Assembly: GCA_900321955.1 (NCBI GenBank)
Contig: ONXX01000020.1
Location: forward strand, 1 to 12,280
From: an uncultured Bacillota bacterium
GTDB taxonomy: Bacteria > Bacillota_I > Bacilli_A > Erysipelotrichales > Erysipelotrichaceae
Direction: 5' to 3'
DNA: 12,280 nucleotides
The notes under the pieces are model-generated. The model had not been told where the DNA came from, did no database searches, and worked only from the letters and a program-made list of their open reading frames with translations. Both the position numbers and the translations under genes were made by a program. Shown in pieces: positions 1-7,501 of this stretch. The first letter of the stretch is position 1. Each line of letters opens with the position of its first letter.

Positions 1-2
1 GT

Positions 3-104
3 CGAAGCTTTACTCTAATTGCGTATTTTGTTGCCTGGGGTGTTCCACCACATAGAGGACTGCGAATGGGACATACGCTAAGCGAAAAATCAGAAGAAAA
101 TTGA
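3..104 (+). CDS. C-terminal end of an unidentified, possibly membrane, protein (partial)
   Basis: Frame 3 is open from the left edge of the window to a TGA at 102-104, giving 33 residues that begin RSFTLIAYFVAWGVPPH and end with the charged tail HTLSEKSEEN. The hydrophobic run LIAYFVAW followed by a charged tail would suit the last membrane segment of a transporter, but the piece is too short to name a family. The support for coding is mainly positional: the stop codon overlaps the first base of a strong terminator stem, as expected for the last gene of a transcription unit. The other two + frames have stops at 16-18 and 54-56. The product is unknown and the start lies outside the window. Confidence 0.5.
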   Translation, partial: RSFTLIAYFVAWGVPPHRGLRMGHTLSEKSEEN

Positions 105-136
105 AAATAAGGAGAGATGATTCTCCTTATTTTTTT
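104..136 (+). terminator. Rho-independent terminator upstream of nagA
   Basis: A perfect 12-bp stem is visible: AAAATAAGGAGA (104-115) pairs with TCTCCTTATTTT (122-133) around a 6-nt loop, and the 3' side runs into seven T (130-136). The stem begins at the stop of the preceding partial gene. It contains an AAGGAG next to an ATG at 117, which imitates a ribosome binding site and start. That ATG is in the loop of the terminator and is unlikely to be used. Confidence 0.85.
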
Positions 137-191
137 GCCCAAATCATATATCATTAAAGTAGGAAAAGATGAACTTTCTAAAGGAGTTCCT

Positions 192-1436
192 ATGGCAGAA
201 ATCATCAAAAGAATCATGCGCAAGCAGAACACAGAAGGGAAAAAAGGTATGATCATTTACAGTAAAAACATCGTATGTGAACAGGGCATCATTGACGGCT
301 ATTTAGTCGTGGAAGGATCGATCATCAAAGACATCGTCCGAAAAGAGGTGGAAGAACTCGAAGCAGATCTGGATTACAGCGAAGAGATCATCATTCCGGG
401 CATCTTTGATACCCACAACCATGGTTTCATGGGCTATGATCCGGAAGATGTTGAAGAAGGCGAAAGTGCTGTGGAAGGCTATCTGAAGGCTTTGGCTTCG
501 GCGGCTGTCACTTCGATCTTCCCAACCGTGACCGATGAAAACGGAGCCTTTAAACAGGTGGTTGCCGTTGCGAAAAAAGAGCCTGTAGGCGCCAAGATCC
601 TGGGCATCCATTCGGAAGGTCCTTATCTCAACCGCGTCGGCGAAAAAGGCGTGGATACCGGTCATCCGGACATCGATTTAAACTTTGTACAGAAAATGAT
701 CGATGACGGTGAAGGCTATCTGAAACTGGTCGCTTTGGCACCGGAACTTCCACTGGCCAAAGAGGCGATCCGCCTTCTCACCAAAAACGGTGTCAGAGTT
801 GCCTTTGCGCATTCCAATCAGACCTATGAAGAGGCGATGGAATCCTTCAAGCAGGGCATCAGTGTCACCACCCATACAGCCAACGTCATGGCCGGCATTC
901 ATCACCGCAACATGGGCGGTCTGGGTGCTTGTCTGCTGAACGATGAAATCTACAACGAGCTGATCTGTGATGGTTTGCATGTACGAAACGAGATGATCGA
1001 GATGATGCTTCGCATCAAGAAGGATGCCTTGCATAAATTCATGATGATCTCCGATAACGTCCACTTAGGCGGCTTGAAGCCGGGCAGATACAACAACGGT
1101 CCTTTCGGTCCGGTCAACATCACAGAAGAAGGCTTCTGTCTGACTGACACCGGCAGACTGGCCGGTTCGGCAAAGCCGGTCTTATACGGCATGAAGAATC
1201 TGGTCTGCAACATGGGCAAGAGGCTGGAAGATGTCTGCATCATGGCTTCCTTAAATCCGGCACAGGTCTATGGCTTTGGCGATCATAAAGGTTCCCTTGC
1301 GGTTTGCAAGGATGCCGATTTTGCGGTCATCGACAAAGATTTCAACTGTTTATATACCTACAGCGAAGGAAGAAAGATCTACGATCATACGATCGATACC
1401 GATCTGGAGAATCCGAAGGCTGCCAAATATCGTTAA
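192..1436 (+). CDS. nagA: N-acetylglucosamine-6-phosphate deacetylase
   Basis: NagA is a cytoplasmic amidohydrolase that removes acetate from GlcNAc-6-phosphate, giving glucosamine-6-phosphate for amino-sugar breakdown and cell-wall recycling. With the start at 192 the protein has 414 residues. Family landmarks appear in order: the metal motif DTHNHG (73-78), HSEGPYL with the metal-binding Glu142, His207 in AFAHSNQT, His228 in TTHTANVM, CDGLHV (259-264) and the catalytic Asp288 in MISDN. The C-terminal ASLNPAQVYGF and DADFAVID segments are also typical. The start is uncertain. ATG 192 has the best ribosome binding site (AAGGAG, 181-186, 5-nt spacer), but ATG 249, in the same frame, begins MIIYSKNIV as usual for the family and gives a more typical 395 residues. 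ATG 117 is in the terminator. A promoter should lie between about 134 and 185; none is convincing. No nagB is next to it. Confidence 0.93.
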   Translation: MAEIIKRIMRKQNTEGKKGMIIYSKNIVCEQGIIDGYLVVEGSIIKDIVRKEVEELEADLDYSEEIIIPGIFDTHNHGFMGYDPEDVEEGESAVEGYLKALASAAVTSIFPTVTDENGAFKQVVAVAKKEPVGAKILGIHSEGPYLNRVGEKGVDTGHPDIDLNFVQKMIDDGEGYLKLVALAPELPLAKEAIRLLTKNGVRVAFAHSNQTYEEAMESFKQGISVTTHTANVMAGIHHRNMGGLGACLLNDEIYNELICDGLHVRNEMIEMMLRIKKDALHKFMMISDNVHLGGLKPGRYNNGPFGPVNITEEGFCLTDTGRLAGSAKPVLYGMKNLVCNMGKRLEDVCIMASLNPAQVYGFGDHKGSLAVCKDADFAVIDKDFNCLYTYSEGRKIYDHTIDTDLENPKAAKYR

Positions 1437-1451
1437 TGAAGGAAGAAGACT

Positions 1452-2060
1452 ATGAACAAATACCTGATTGCCGTCGTTGTCATCGTCTTTCTTGTTGACC
1501 TGGCTTTCCAGTTTTACACCAACAAGAAACGAAACGACCTGCTCAATGCCTTGAGCACCTATCTGGCCAAAAAGGACTATGAAAGCTTTGACAAGCTGAT
1601 TGAAGACGATAAGACCAAGCGGTTCATTCCATCGTTCAATATCGCCTATCTCAAACTCAATGAGGCGATGATGAAGGAAGATATGGAGGAGATCAAAAAG
1701 GCGTTCGGTGCTTTCAACATGCGCATGAACAACGCCCAGAAGGCAGCTTTATATAAGCAGGGCTTCTATTTCTATGTGGGCATTGAAGACAAAGAAAAGG
1801 CCAAAGAGTACTATGAACTGCTCAAACCGCTGAATGTCAAAGACCAGAAAATGCTGGATGTGACATACAATACCTACGTTGAAAAAGGCTCCGCTTATCT
1901 GGACGAAATGCTGGAACAGGCTTCCAAGGTAAGCGAAGAAAATAAGATGTCTTTCTATGCCTTGATTTCCGATATGTACCGCAATGCCGGGGATGAAGTA
2001 AAGGCCAAGGAGTACGAAGACCAGGTCAGCGCTTATATCGAGAAAATGAAGAAGAAATAA
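1452..2060 (+). CDS. Membrane-anchored helical-repeat (TPR-like) protein of unknown function
   Basis: The 202-residue product starts with a hydrophobic segment (about residues 4-21, YLIAVVVIVFLVDLAFQF) followed by TNKKRN, so it is probably anchored by its N terminus. Whether the rest faces the cytoplasm cannot be settled from sequence alone; the positive residues just after the segment favour a cytoplasmic body. The remainder is mostly charged amphipathic helices with Tyr/Ala-rich pairs such as KDYESFDKLIE, DKEKAKEYYELL and AGDEVKAKEYEDQV, which resembles degenerate TPR repeats used for protein-protein contacts. ATG 1452 follows GAAGGAAGAAG. The gene starts 15 nt after nagA with no terminator between, so it is probably co-transcribed. 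I do not recognise a named family, and the link with NagA is positional only. Confidence 0.8.
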   Translation: MNKYLIAVVVIVFLVDLAFQFYTNKKRNDLLNALSTYLAKKDYESFDKLIEDDKTKRFIPSFNIAYLKLNEAMMKEDMEEIKKAFGAFNMRMNNAQKAALYKQGFYFYVGIEDKEKAKEYYELLKPLNVKDQKMLDVTYNTYVEKGSAYLDEMLEQASKVSEENKMSFYALISDMYRNAGDEVKAKEYEDQVSAYIEKMKKK

Positions 2061-2090
2061 TCCGGATTGCATGGGCTGCATCAGGATCCG

Positions 2091-2101
2091 TATGGTAAAA
2101 T
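2091..2101 (+). promoter_or_regulatory. Extended -10 promoter of the gcv operon
   Basis: TATGGTAAAAT fits the Gram-positive extended -10 pattern TRTGnTATAAT, with the TG at 2093-2094 and TAAAAT at 2096-2101. No good -35 box lies 16-18 nt upstream, as is common for extended -10 promoters. Transcription would begin near 2107-2109, about 17 nt before the first base pair of the glycine riboswitch, which is the expected spacing. Confidence 0.55.
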
Positions 2102-2124
2102 AAAGGTGATAAAAACTGGATGAA

Positions 2125-2271
2125 GAAACCGGGAGAGATCTGATCATAATAGACACCGAAGGGGAAGAAACTCTCAGGTAAAAGGACCGGTTTCGGACAG
2201 ACTCTGGAGAGCATAATGATGCACCAAAGAAGCAATCCCAAAAGGAGAATCTTTCAGGTAAAAATACAGAG
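2125..2271 (+). promoter_or_regulatory. Tandem glycine riboswitch (two aptamers)
   Basis: Two consecutive glycine aptamers are recognisable. Aptamer 1 (2125-2194) has an outer stem GAAACCGG/CCGGTTTC, then GGAGAG, GACACCGAAGGGG and CTCTCAGGTAAAAGGAC. Aptamer 2 (about 2202-2271) has the stem CTCTG/CAGAG, then GGAGAG, GCACCAAAGAAGCAA and ATCTTTCAGGTAAAAA. These match the conserved glycine-riboswitch core. The element is in the 5' leader of gcvT, the classic location in Firmicutes. The 3' strand of the aptamer 2 stem (2267-2271) overlaps the base of the following terminator, so glycine binding should block termination and switch the operon on. Aptamer 2 reads CACCAAAG where aptamer 1 reads CACCGAAG. 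Confidence 0.93.
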
Positions 2272-2295
2272 ACAGGAGCTTTTCCTGTCTTTTTT
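2270..2295 (+). terminator. Riboswitch-controlled terminator before gcvT
   Basis: GACAGGA (2271-2277) pairs with TCCTGTC (2283-2289) around GCTTT, followed by six T (2290-2295). The stem can extend to A2270-T2290 and further, into bases 2268-2271 that also form the aptamer 2 closing stem. The two structures therefore exclude each other. This is the expression platform of the glycine riboswitch. Confidence 0.88.
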
Positions 2296-2314
2296 CTAAA
2301 AAGGAGAAATAAAA

Positions 2315-3400
2315 ATGGATCTGAAAACACCTCTTTACGATGCCCACGTGAAGGCCGGCGGCAGAATCGTGCCGTTTGCCGGATATCTGCTGCCTGTGCA
2401 ATACGAAGGCGTCATCGCCGAACATCTGGCAGTACGGCAGAAAGCGGGCCTTTTTGATGTCTCACACATGGGTGAGATCACGATGAAGGGAAAGGGTGCC
2501 CTGGCCAGTCTCAATCATTTATTGACCAACGACTACACCAAGATGCCGATCGGCAAGGTGCGCTATGGCATCATGTGTTACCCGGACGGCGGTGTCGTCG
2601 ATGATTTGCTGGTGTACAAGTTTGGCGAAGAGGACTACTACATTGTCGTCAATGCTTCCAACCGTCACAAGGACTTTGCCTACATGAAGGAAAACCTCTG
2701 CCCGGATACCGAAATCGAAGACATCTCCGATTCGGTTGCCCAGGTGGCTTTGCAGGGACCGGAGGCGCGAAACATCATGCTGAAGGTGATGAAGGAAGAA
2801 GACATTCCGGAAAAATACTATACGGCAAAACGGGATGTGGATATCTGCGGCATGAACTGCATCATCTCCTACACCGGCTATACGGGTGAGGCAGGCTATG
2901 AGATCTACACGGCCAATGAGAATGCGCAGAAATTGTGGGATCTTTTGCTTGAAAACGGCAAGGAATTCGGCCTGGTGCCATGCGGCTTAGGTGCCAGAGA
3001 TACCCTGCGTTTAGAAGCATCAATGCCGCTCTATGGCCATGAGATGGATGAGACGATCACGCCGTTAGAGACGGGTCTGGACTATGGCGTCAAGATGAAC
3101 AAGGAAGACTTTATCGGCAAGAAGGCCTTGGTGGAAAAAGGTGAACCGAAGATCTGCCGTGTAGGCTTGCAGATCGTGGACAAGGGTGTCTTAAGAGAAC
3201 ACCAGGATGTCTATGTCGGCGATACGCTGATCGGTCACACCACCAGCGGTACCTTCTCACCGTTATTCAAGACGTCGATCGCCATGGCGCTGATCGACAA
3301 GAAGTATTCCGACATCGGTACCATTGTGGAAGTCGATGTCCGCGGCAGAAGATTAAAGGCAAAAATTGTAGAGATGCCTTTCTATAAGAGAGAACGTTAA
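2315..3400 (+). CDS. gcvT: Aminomethyltransferase, glycine cleavage T protein
   Basis: GcvT takes the aminomethyl group held on the lipoyl arm of GcvH and transfers the one-carbon unit to tetrahydrofolate, releasing ammonia and 5,10-methylene-THF. The 361-residue product has the usual length and order of motifs: DVSHMGEI (48-55), MCYPDGGVVDDLLVY (87-101) with the conserved acidic pair Asp96-Asp97, NASN (113-116), the folate-pocket segment GYTGEAGYE (188-196), GLGARDTLRLE (224-234), and a C-terminal barrel that includes GTFSPLFKTSIAMALID. ATG 2315 has AGGAG 8 nt upstream and lies 19 nt after the riboswitch terminator U tract. It is the first gene of the gcv operon; gcvH starts 19 nt after its stop. 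Confidence 0.97.
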   Translation: MDLKTPLYDAHVKAGGRIVPFAGYLLPVQYEGVIAEHLAVRQKAGLFDVSHMGEITMKGKGALASLNHLLTNDYTKMPIGKVRYGIMCYPDGGVVDDLLVYKFGEEDYYIVVNASNRHKDFAYMKENLCPDTEIEDISDSVAQVALQGPEARNIMLKVMKEEDIPEKYYTAKRDVDICGMNCIISYTGYTGEAGYEIYTANENAQKLWDLLLENGKEFGLVPCGLGARDTLRLEASMPLYGHEMDETITPLETGLDYGVKMNKEDFIGKKALVEKGEPKICRVGLQIVDKGVLREHQDVYVGDTLIGHTTSGTFSPLFKTSIAMALIDKKYSDIGTIVEVDVRGRRLKAKIVEMPFYKRER

Positions 3401-3419
3401 ACATAAGGGAGGAAGAATC

Positions 3420-3800
3420 ATGTTTAAAAATCCGGAAGAACTCAAGTATACGAAAACACACGAATGGGTCAAGGAAGAAGACGGCTACTGTGTCGTCGGT
3501 CTGACCGATTATGCCCAGGACGCCTTAGGCGATATCGTCTTTGTCAATGTTCCGTCCGTTGATGACGCCGTCACAGCCGGCGAAGTCTTCTGTGATGTCG
3601 AATCCGTCAAGGCGGTTTCCGATGTCTTCTCACCGGTTACCGGTGTGATCTGCGAAGTCAACGAAGCCTTAAGCGATGATCCGGCTTTGGTCAATAATGA
3701 CTGCTACGGCGCATGGTTTGTCAAGGTCAAAGATGTGACCGCTTATGACGAGCTGCTCGATGCCGCCGCTTACGAAGAGTTCTGCAAGAAAGAGGCTTAA
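3420..3800 (+). CDS. gcvH: Glycine cleavage system H protein (lipoyl carrier)
   Basis: GcvH is the small carrier whose lipoyl-lysine arm moves the aminomethyl group from the P protein to the T protein and is then re-oxidised by the L protein. The 126-residue product has the typical length. It contains THEWV near the N terminus, ALGDIVFVNVP (35-45), and the lipoylation segment VESVKAVSDVFSPVTG, in which Lys64 is the residue expected to be modified. A strong AAGGGAGGAAG precedes ATG 3420. The lipoate ligase that probably modifies Lys64 is in the same operon (lplA). The stop is 2 nt before the gcvPA start, so the two genes are probably translationally coupled. Confidence 0.97.
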   Translation: MFKNPEELKYTKTHEWVKEEDGYCVVGLTDYAQDALGDIVFVNVPSVDDAVTAGEVFCDVESVKAVSDVFSPVTGVICEVNEALSDDPALVNNDCYGAWFVKVKDVTAYDELLDAAAYEEFCKKEA

Positions 3801-3802
3801 CC

Positions 3803-5110
3803 ATGGGCAGATACGTTCCTGAAACGCTCAGCGAACAGGAAGCGATGTTGAAGCAGATCGGTCTTGAAAAGATCGACGATCTCTATGCGATGGTCCCGGA
3901 AGAGGCAAGACTCCAAGACCTTCATATTCCATCCGGTAAAAGCGAGATGGAAGTATTGGAAGATCTGAGCTCAGTCGCCGATAAGAATAAAGTCTACCAG
4001 AGCATCTATCGCGGTGCCGGTGTCTATAAGCACTACATCCCGGCTATCGTGTCCACCATCACTTCCAAGGAAGAGTTCCTGACAGCCTATACGCCATACC
4101 AGGCCGAGATTTCCCAAGGCGTCTTACAATCGATTTTTGAATACCAGACGCAGATCTGCGAACTGACGGGTCTCGATGTTTCCAATGCCAGTGTCTATGA
4201 CGGTGCCGTGGCAGCTGCCGAAGCACTGTTCATGAGCTTAGAGAGAAATAAGGATGAGGTCTTGGTTGCCGATACGGTTGACCCGCAGACTTTGGCGGTC
4301 ATGAAGACCTATTGTGAAAGCCGTGATGTCAAAATCGTCATGGTTCAAAACAAGGACCATAGACTCGACGTTGAAGACCTCAAGGCCAAGCTGAATGAAA
4401 GAAGCGCCGGTCTTTACGTTGAATCGCCAAACTATTACGGCTTGATCGAAGAGATCGAAGAATGCACGAAGATCGTCCATGAAAACAAGACCAAGATGAT
4501 CATGGGCTGCGACCCGATCGCTTTGGCCATCTATAAGAGTCCGGGTGAAATGGATGTCGATATCGCCGTCGGCGAAGGCCAGCAATTGGGCATGCCGATG
4601 GGCTTTGGCGGACCGTACCTCGGTTTCATGACCTGCAAGAAAGAACTGATGCGCAAGCTTCCGGGCAGAATCGTCGGTGAAACGACCGATCACGATGGAA
4701 GAAGAGCGTATGTCCTGACCCTGCAGGCCAGAGAGCAGCACATCCGCCGCGAGAAGGCTTCCAGCAACATCTGTTCCAATGAGGCCTTATGTGCGATGAC
4801 GGCTTCCGTCTATCTGGCAGCCATGGGTCCAGGAGGCATGGAGAAGGTGGCTTTGAGCTGCTACAACAATGCCCGTTACCTGGAAGAAAGATTAAAGGAA
4901 CTTGGCTTCAAGCGCGTTGATGAGGGCGAATACTTCAATGAGTTCCTGACAACTTCGCCAATCGATCCGAAGGTCCTGGAAGAAAAGCTTTCCGATAAAA
5001 AGATTCTTTCCGGTCTTCAGGTCGAAGATAAGATCCTGTGGTGCGCAACCGAGCTCAATACCAAAGAAAAGATCGATGTTCTGGCCGATGCCATAAAGGA
5101 GGTCCTGTAA
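3803..5110 (+). CDS. gcvPA: Glycine dehydrogenase (decarboxylating) subunit 1
   Basis: This is the N-terminal-half subunit of the P protein. Together with GcvPB it forms the PLP enzyme that decarboxylates glycine and loads the aminomethyl group onto lipoyl-GcvH. The 435-residue product has GAGVYKHYIPAI (71-82), TPYQAEISQG (97-106), SPNYYGLIEE (208-217), the glycine-rich EGQQLGMPMGFGGPYLG (258-274) and REQHIRREKASSNIC (310-324), all typical of GcvPA. It lacks the PLP-binding lysine, which is on GcvPB as expected for split P proteins. The final codons AAGGAGGTCCTG also supply the ribosome binding site of gcvPB, and the stop TAA shares one base with the next ATG (TAATG). Confidence 0.96.
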   Translation: MGRYVPETLSEQEAMLKQIGLEKIDDLYAMVPEEARLQDLHIPSGKSEMEVLEDLSSVADKNKVYQSIYRGAGVYKHYIPAIVSTITSKEEFLTAYTPYQAEISQGVLQSIFEYQTQICELTGLDVSNASVYDGAVAAAEALFMSLERNKDEVLVADTVDPQTLAVMKTYCESRDVKIVMVQNKDHRLDVEDLKAKLNERSAGLYVESPNYYGLIEEIEECTKIVHENKTKMIMGCDPIALAIYKSPGEMDVDIAVGEGQQLGMPMGFGGPYLGFMTCKKELMRKLPGRIVGETTDHDGRRAYVLTLQAREQHIRREKASSNICSNEALCAMTASVYLAAMGPGGMEKVALSCYNNARYLEERLKELGFKRVDEGEYFNEFLTTSPIDPKVLEEKLSDKKILSGLQVEDKILWCATELNTKEKIDVLADAIKEVL

Positions 5111-6546
5111 TGAAACTCTTATTTGAAGAATCCAAGACAGGAAGAGGCAGCGATTATCTGCCAAAGATCACGACCGGTGAAAAACGGCCGGAAGGCAAGT
5201 ATGCCAGAACAAGAGCCCTTCATCTGCCGGAAATCAGTGAAGTCGATCTTGACCGTCACTACACGAATTTAGCCAAGCAGACCCATGGCGTCAACGACGG
5301 TTTCTATCCGCTGGGTTCCTGCACGATGAAATACAATCCGAGAATCGATGAAGTCACTGCTTCTTTAAAGAATTTCACCGATATCCATCCGTTGCAGCCG
5401 TTAGAGTCTGTACAGGGTTCTTTGGAAGTCTTGCATAAGGCAGAAGAGCTCTTATGTGAGATCACCGGCATGGATGCCATGACCTTTGAACCGGCAGCCG
5501 GTGCTCATGGTGAATACACCGGATTATTGTTAATCAGAAAGTATCATCAGGAAAGAAACGACAAAGAGAGAGTCGAGATCATCGTTCCGGATTCCGCCCA
5601 CGGTACCAATCCGGCGAGTGCGGCGATGGCCGGCTTCAAAGTCGTCAATATCCCATCCAATGAAAACGGCGGTGTCGATCTGGATGCCTTAAGAAATGCC
5701 GTTGGTGAAAAGACGGCCGGACTGATGCTGACAAACCCGAACACCTTAGGTCTCTTCGATGCCAATATCCTGGAGATCACCAGGATCGTCCATGAGGCAG
5801 GCGGCCTGTGCTACTACGACGGTGCCAACCTCAATGCGATCATGGGAAGAGTCAGACCGGGCGATATGGGCTTTGATTGTGTCCACTTGAATTTACACAA
5901 GACCTTCGCAACGCCGCATGGCGGCGGTGGTCCGGGTTCCGGTCCGGTTGGCTGCAAGGATTTCCTGAAGCGCTACCTGCCGAATTACCATGTCGTCAAG
6001 ACAGACAAGGGCTATGACTTTGAAAAACCGGAAATGAGTATGGGACAGGTCAGAAGCTATTATGGCAACTTCTTGGTTGTCGTCAAGGCTTTGACCTACA
6101 TCCTGACTTTAGGCAAGGAAGGCATCAGGGAAGCGTCCGGCAAGGCGGTTTTGAATGCCAACTACATGATGCATGCCTTAAAGGGTGCCTACCATGTGGC
6201 CTACGATCAGACCTGCATGCACGAATTTGTCTTGAGCCTGGATCCTTTAAAGAAGGAGACCGGTGTTTCAGCGATGGATATTGCCAAGGGATCTTTGGAT
6301 TACGGCATCCATCCGCCAACGATGTACTTCCCTTTGATCGTTCATGAGGCACTGATGTTTGAACCGACGGAGACCGAATCCAAGGAAGTCATCGATGAAG
6401 CGGTGAAGATCTATCTGGATCTCTTTGATAAAGCACACAGCGATCCGGAATATCTGCACAATGCACCGCATCACTGCCCGATCGGCAGACCGGATGAAAC
6501 CAAGGCGGCCAGAGAACCGGTCCTCAAGTATACATTTAATGATTAA
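5110..6546 (+). CDS. gcvPB: Glycine dehydrogenase (decarboxylating) subunit 2, PLP-binding
   Basis: GcvPB is the catalytic C-terminal-half subunit of the P protein. The frame is open from 5038, but ATG 5110 is the likely start: it has AAAGGAGGTCC just upstream, overlaps the gcvPA stop by one base, and begins MKLLFEESKTGR like the family. This gives 478 residues. Visible landmarks are SQ/CTMKYNPR-type GSCTMKYNPR (69-78), EPAAGAHGEYTGL (127-139), PDSAHGTNPASAAMAG (160-175) and HLNLHKTFATPHGGGGPGSG, in which Lys264 should form the Schiff base with PLP. The last codons overlap the lplA start by 8 nt. No truncation is seen. Confidence 0.97.
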   Translation: MKLLFEESKTGRGSDYLPKITTGEKRPEGKYARTRALHLPEISEVDLDRHYTNLAKQTHGVNDGFYPLGSCTMKYNPRIDEVTASLKNFTDIHPLQPLESVQGSLEVLHKAEELLCEITGMDAMTFEPAAGAHGEYTGLLLIRKYHQERNDKERVEIIVPDSAHGTNPASAAMAGFKVVNIPSNENGGVDLDALRNAVGEKTAGLMLTNPNTLGLFDANILEITRIVHEAGGLCYYDGANLNAIMGRVRPGDMGFDCVHLNLHKTFATPHGGGGPGSGPVGCKDFLKRYLPNYHVVKTDKGYDFEKPEMSMGQVRSYYGNFLVVVKALTYILTLGKEGIREASGKAVLNANYMMHALKGAYHVAYDQTCMHEFVLSLDPLKKETGVSAMDIAKGSLDYGIHPPTMYFPLIVHEALMFEPTETESKEVIDEAVKIYLDLFDKAHSDPEYLHNAPHHCPIGRPDETKAAREPVLKYTFND

Positions 6547-7501
6547 ACTGAGAGTATTTGTATCGGAAAGCCTGGATGTCTATCACAATCAGGCCATCGA
6601 AAAATATTTCTTAGACCGGATAGAGGATGACGAGGTCATCCTCTATCTTTGGCAAAACGACAGGACGATCGTCATCGGCGCCAACCAGGACGCCTATGGT
6701 GAATGCGATATCGAAAAACTGGAGAAAGACGGCGGCCATCTGGCCAGAAGAATCACCGGCGGAGGAGCGGTCTATCACGACAAGGGGAATCTGAACTTTA
6801 CCTTCATCACCCCCAAGGCTCTCTACGATCTTTCCAAACAGGAAGAGGTGATCTTAAAGGCACTGGATTGCTTAGGGATCAGAGCAGCAAAGACCGGCCG
6901 CAACGACCTGGTCATTGACGGACGAAAGTTTTCCGGTCATGCCTACTACAAAGGCAAGCGGTCCTGTCTTCATCATGGGACACTGATGCTGGAGGTGGAT
7001 GAAGGAAGACTGCAGGACTACCTGCGGGTCTCTTTGGCCAAGCTTCATTCCAAGAATGTCGCTTCCGTCCGTTCCCGGATCATCAACCTGAAAAGTGTCC
7101 GGGAGGATCTGGATCTTGACACTTTAAAGAAAGCGCTGATCCATTCGGCGGAGTTGATTTATGAAACAAAGGCCGAGCCGTATACTGCTTTTGATCAGGA
7201 CGAACTGACAAAGCTGGAAGCACAGTTCAAGGATGGCAAATGGCGCTATGGCAAGCTCTACAAAGAAGGCAGAGTCGTTGAGAAGCGCTTTGACTTTGGA
7301 ACGGTACGCATCGTCTATGTGATGGAAGAAGACCAAATCAAAGATCTTTCGGTCTTCACCGATGCCTTGGATACCGATCTGTTTGACGGATTGGAAAAAC
7401 GGCTGATCGGCAAGAGGATCAACGAAATTGATACAGAGAAAGAAAATGAAGAAAGTAGAGCGGTCATCGAATCGCTGAAGGAGGATTTCAATGAGATATG
7501 A
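6539..7501 (+). CDS. lplA: Lipoate-protein ligase A
   Basis: LplA activates free lipoate with ATP and transfers it to the lysine of lipoyl domains, here most simply GcvH. The frame is open from 6425, but ATG 6539 fits best: the residues before it have no family character, and MIKLRVFVSESLDVYHNQAIEKYF is the usual N terminus. The 320-residue product has RRITGGGAVYHDKGN (70-84), GRNDLVIDGRKFSGHAY with the expected catalytic Lys130, and HHGTLML (145-151). A C-terminal accessory domain is present (from about residue 240, KWRYGKLYKEGRVV...), so it looks like a complete ligase. I see no Shine-Dalgarno before 6539. With the 8-nt overlap on gcvPB, this suggests translation by coupling. No lipA or lipB is in the window, which would fit lipoate scavenging. 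Confidence 0.93.
   Translation: MIKLRVFVSESLDVYHNQAIEKYFLDRIEDDEVILYLWQNDRTIVIGANQDAYGECDIEKLEKDGGHLARRITGGGAVYHDKGNLNFTFITPKALYDLSKQEEVILKALDCLGIRAAKTGRNDLVIDGRKFSGHAYYKGKRSCLHHGTLMLEVDEGRLQDYLRVSLAKLHSKNVASVRSRIINLKSVREDLDLDTLKKALIHSAELIYETKAEPYTAFDQDELTKLEAQFKDGKWRYGKLYKEGRVVEKRFDFGTVRIVYVMEEDQIKDLSVFTDALDTDLFDGLEKRLIGKRINEIDTEKENEESRAVIESLKEDFNEI

Noticed and set aside
117..191. N-terminal extension of NagA from ATG 117
   Set aside because: The ATG lies in the loop of a 12-bp terminator hairpin and its AAGGAG is only 2 nt away. The encoded residues have no NagA character.
2063..2090. Hairpin CGGAT-TGCA / TGCA-ATCCG as terminator after the TPR-like gene
   Set aside because: It has a 5-nt one-sided bulge and no T tract. 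It overlaps the expected -35 region of the gcv promoter.
4238..4741. 167-codon open frame on the - strand within gcvPA
   Set aside because: It is antisense to a conserved gene, has no recognisable product or ribosome binding site, and reflects codon bias of gcvPA. The same applies to the other long - strand frames, e.g. 1749-2330, 7124-7699 and 11710-12276.
5038..5109. Longer GcvPB from a start at 5038
   Set aside because: It would overlap gcvPA by 73 nt and has no family similarity; ATG 5110 has a strong ribosome binding site and the expected first residues.
6425..6538. Longer LplA from ATG 6425
   Set aside because: These 38 residues are gcvPB read in another frame; LplA similarity begins at Met 6539.
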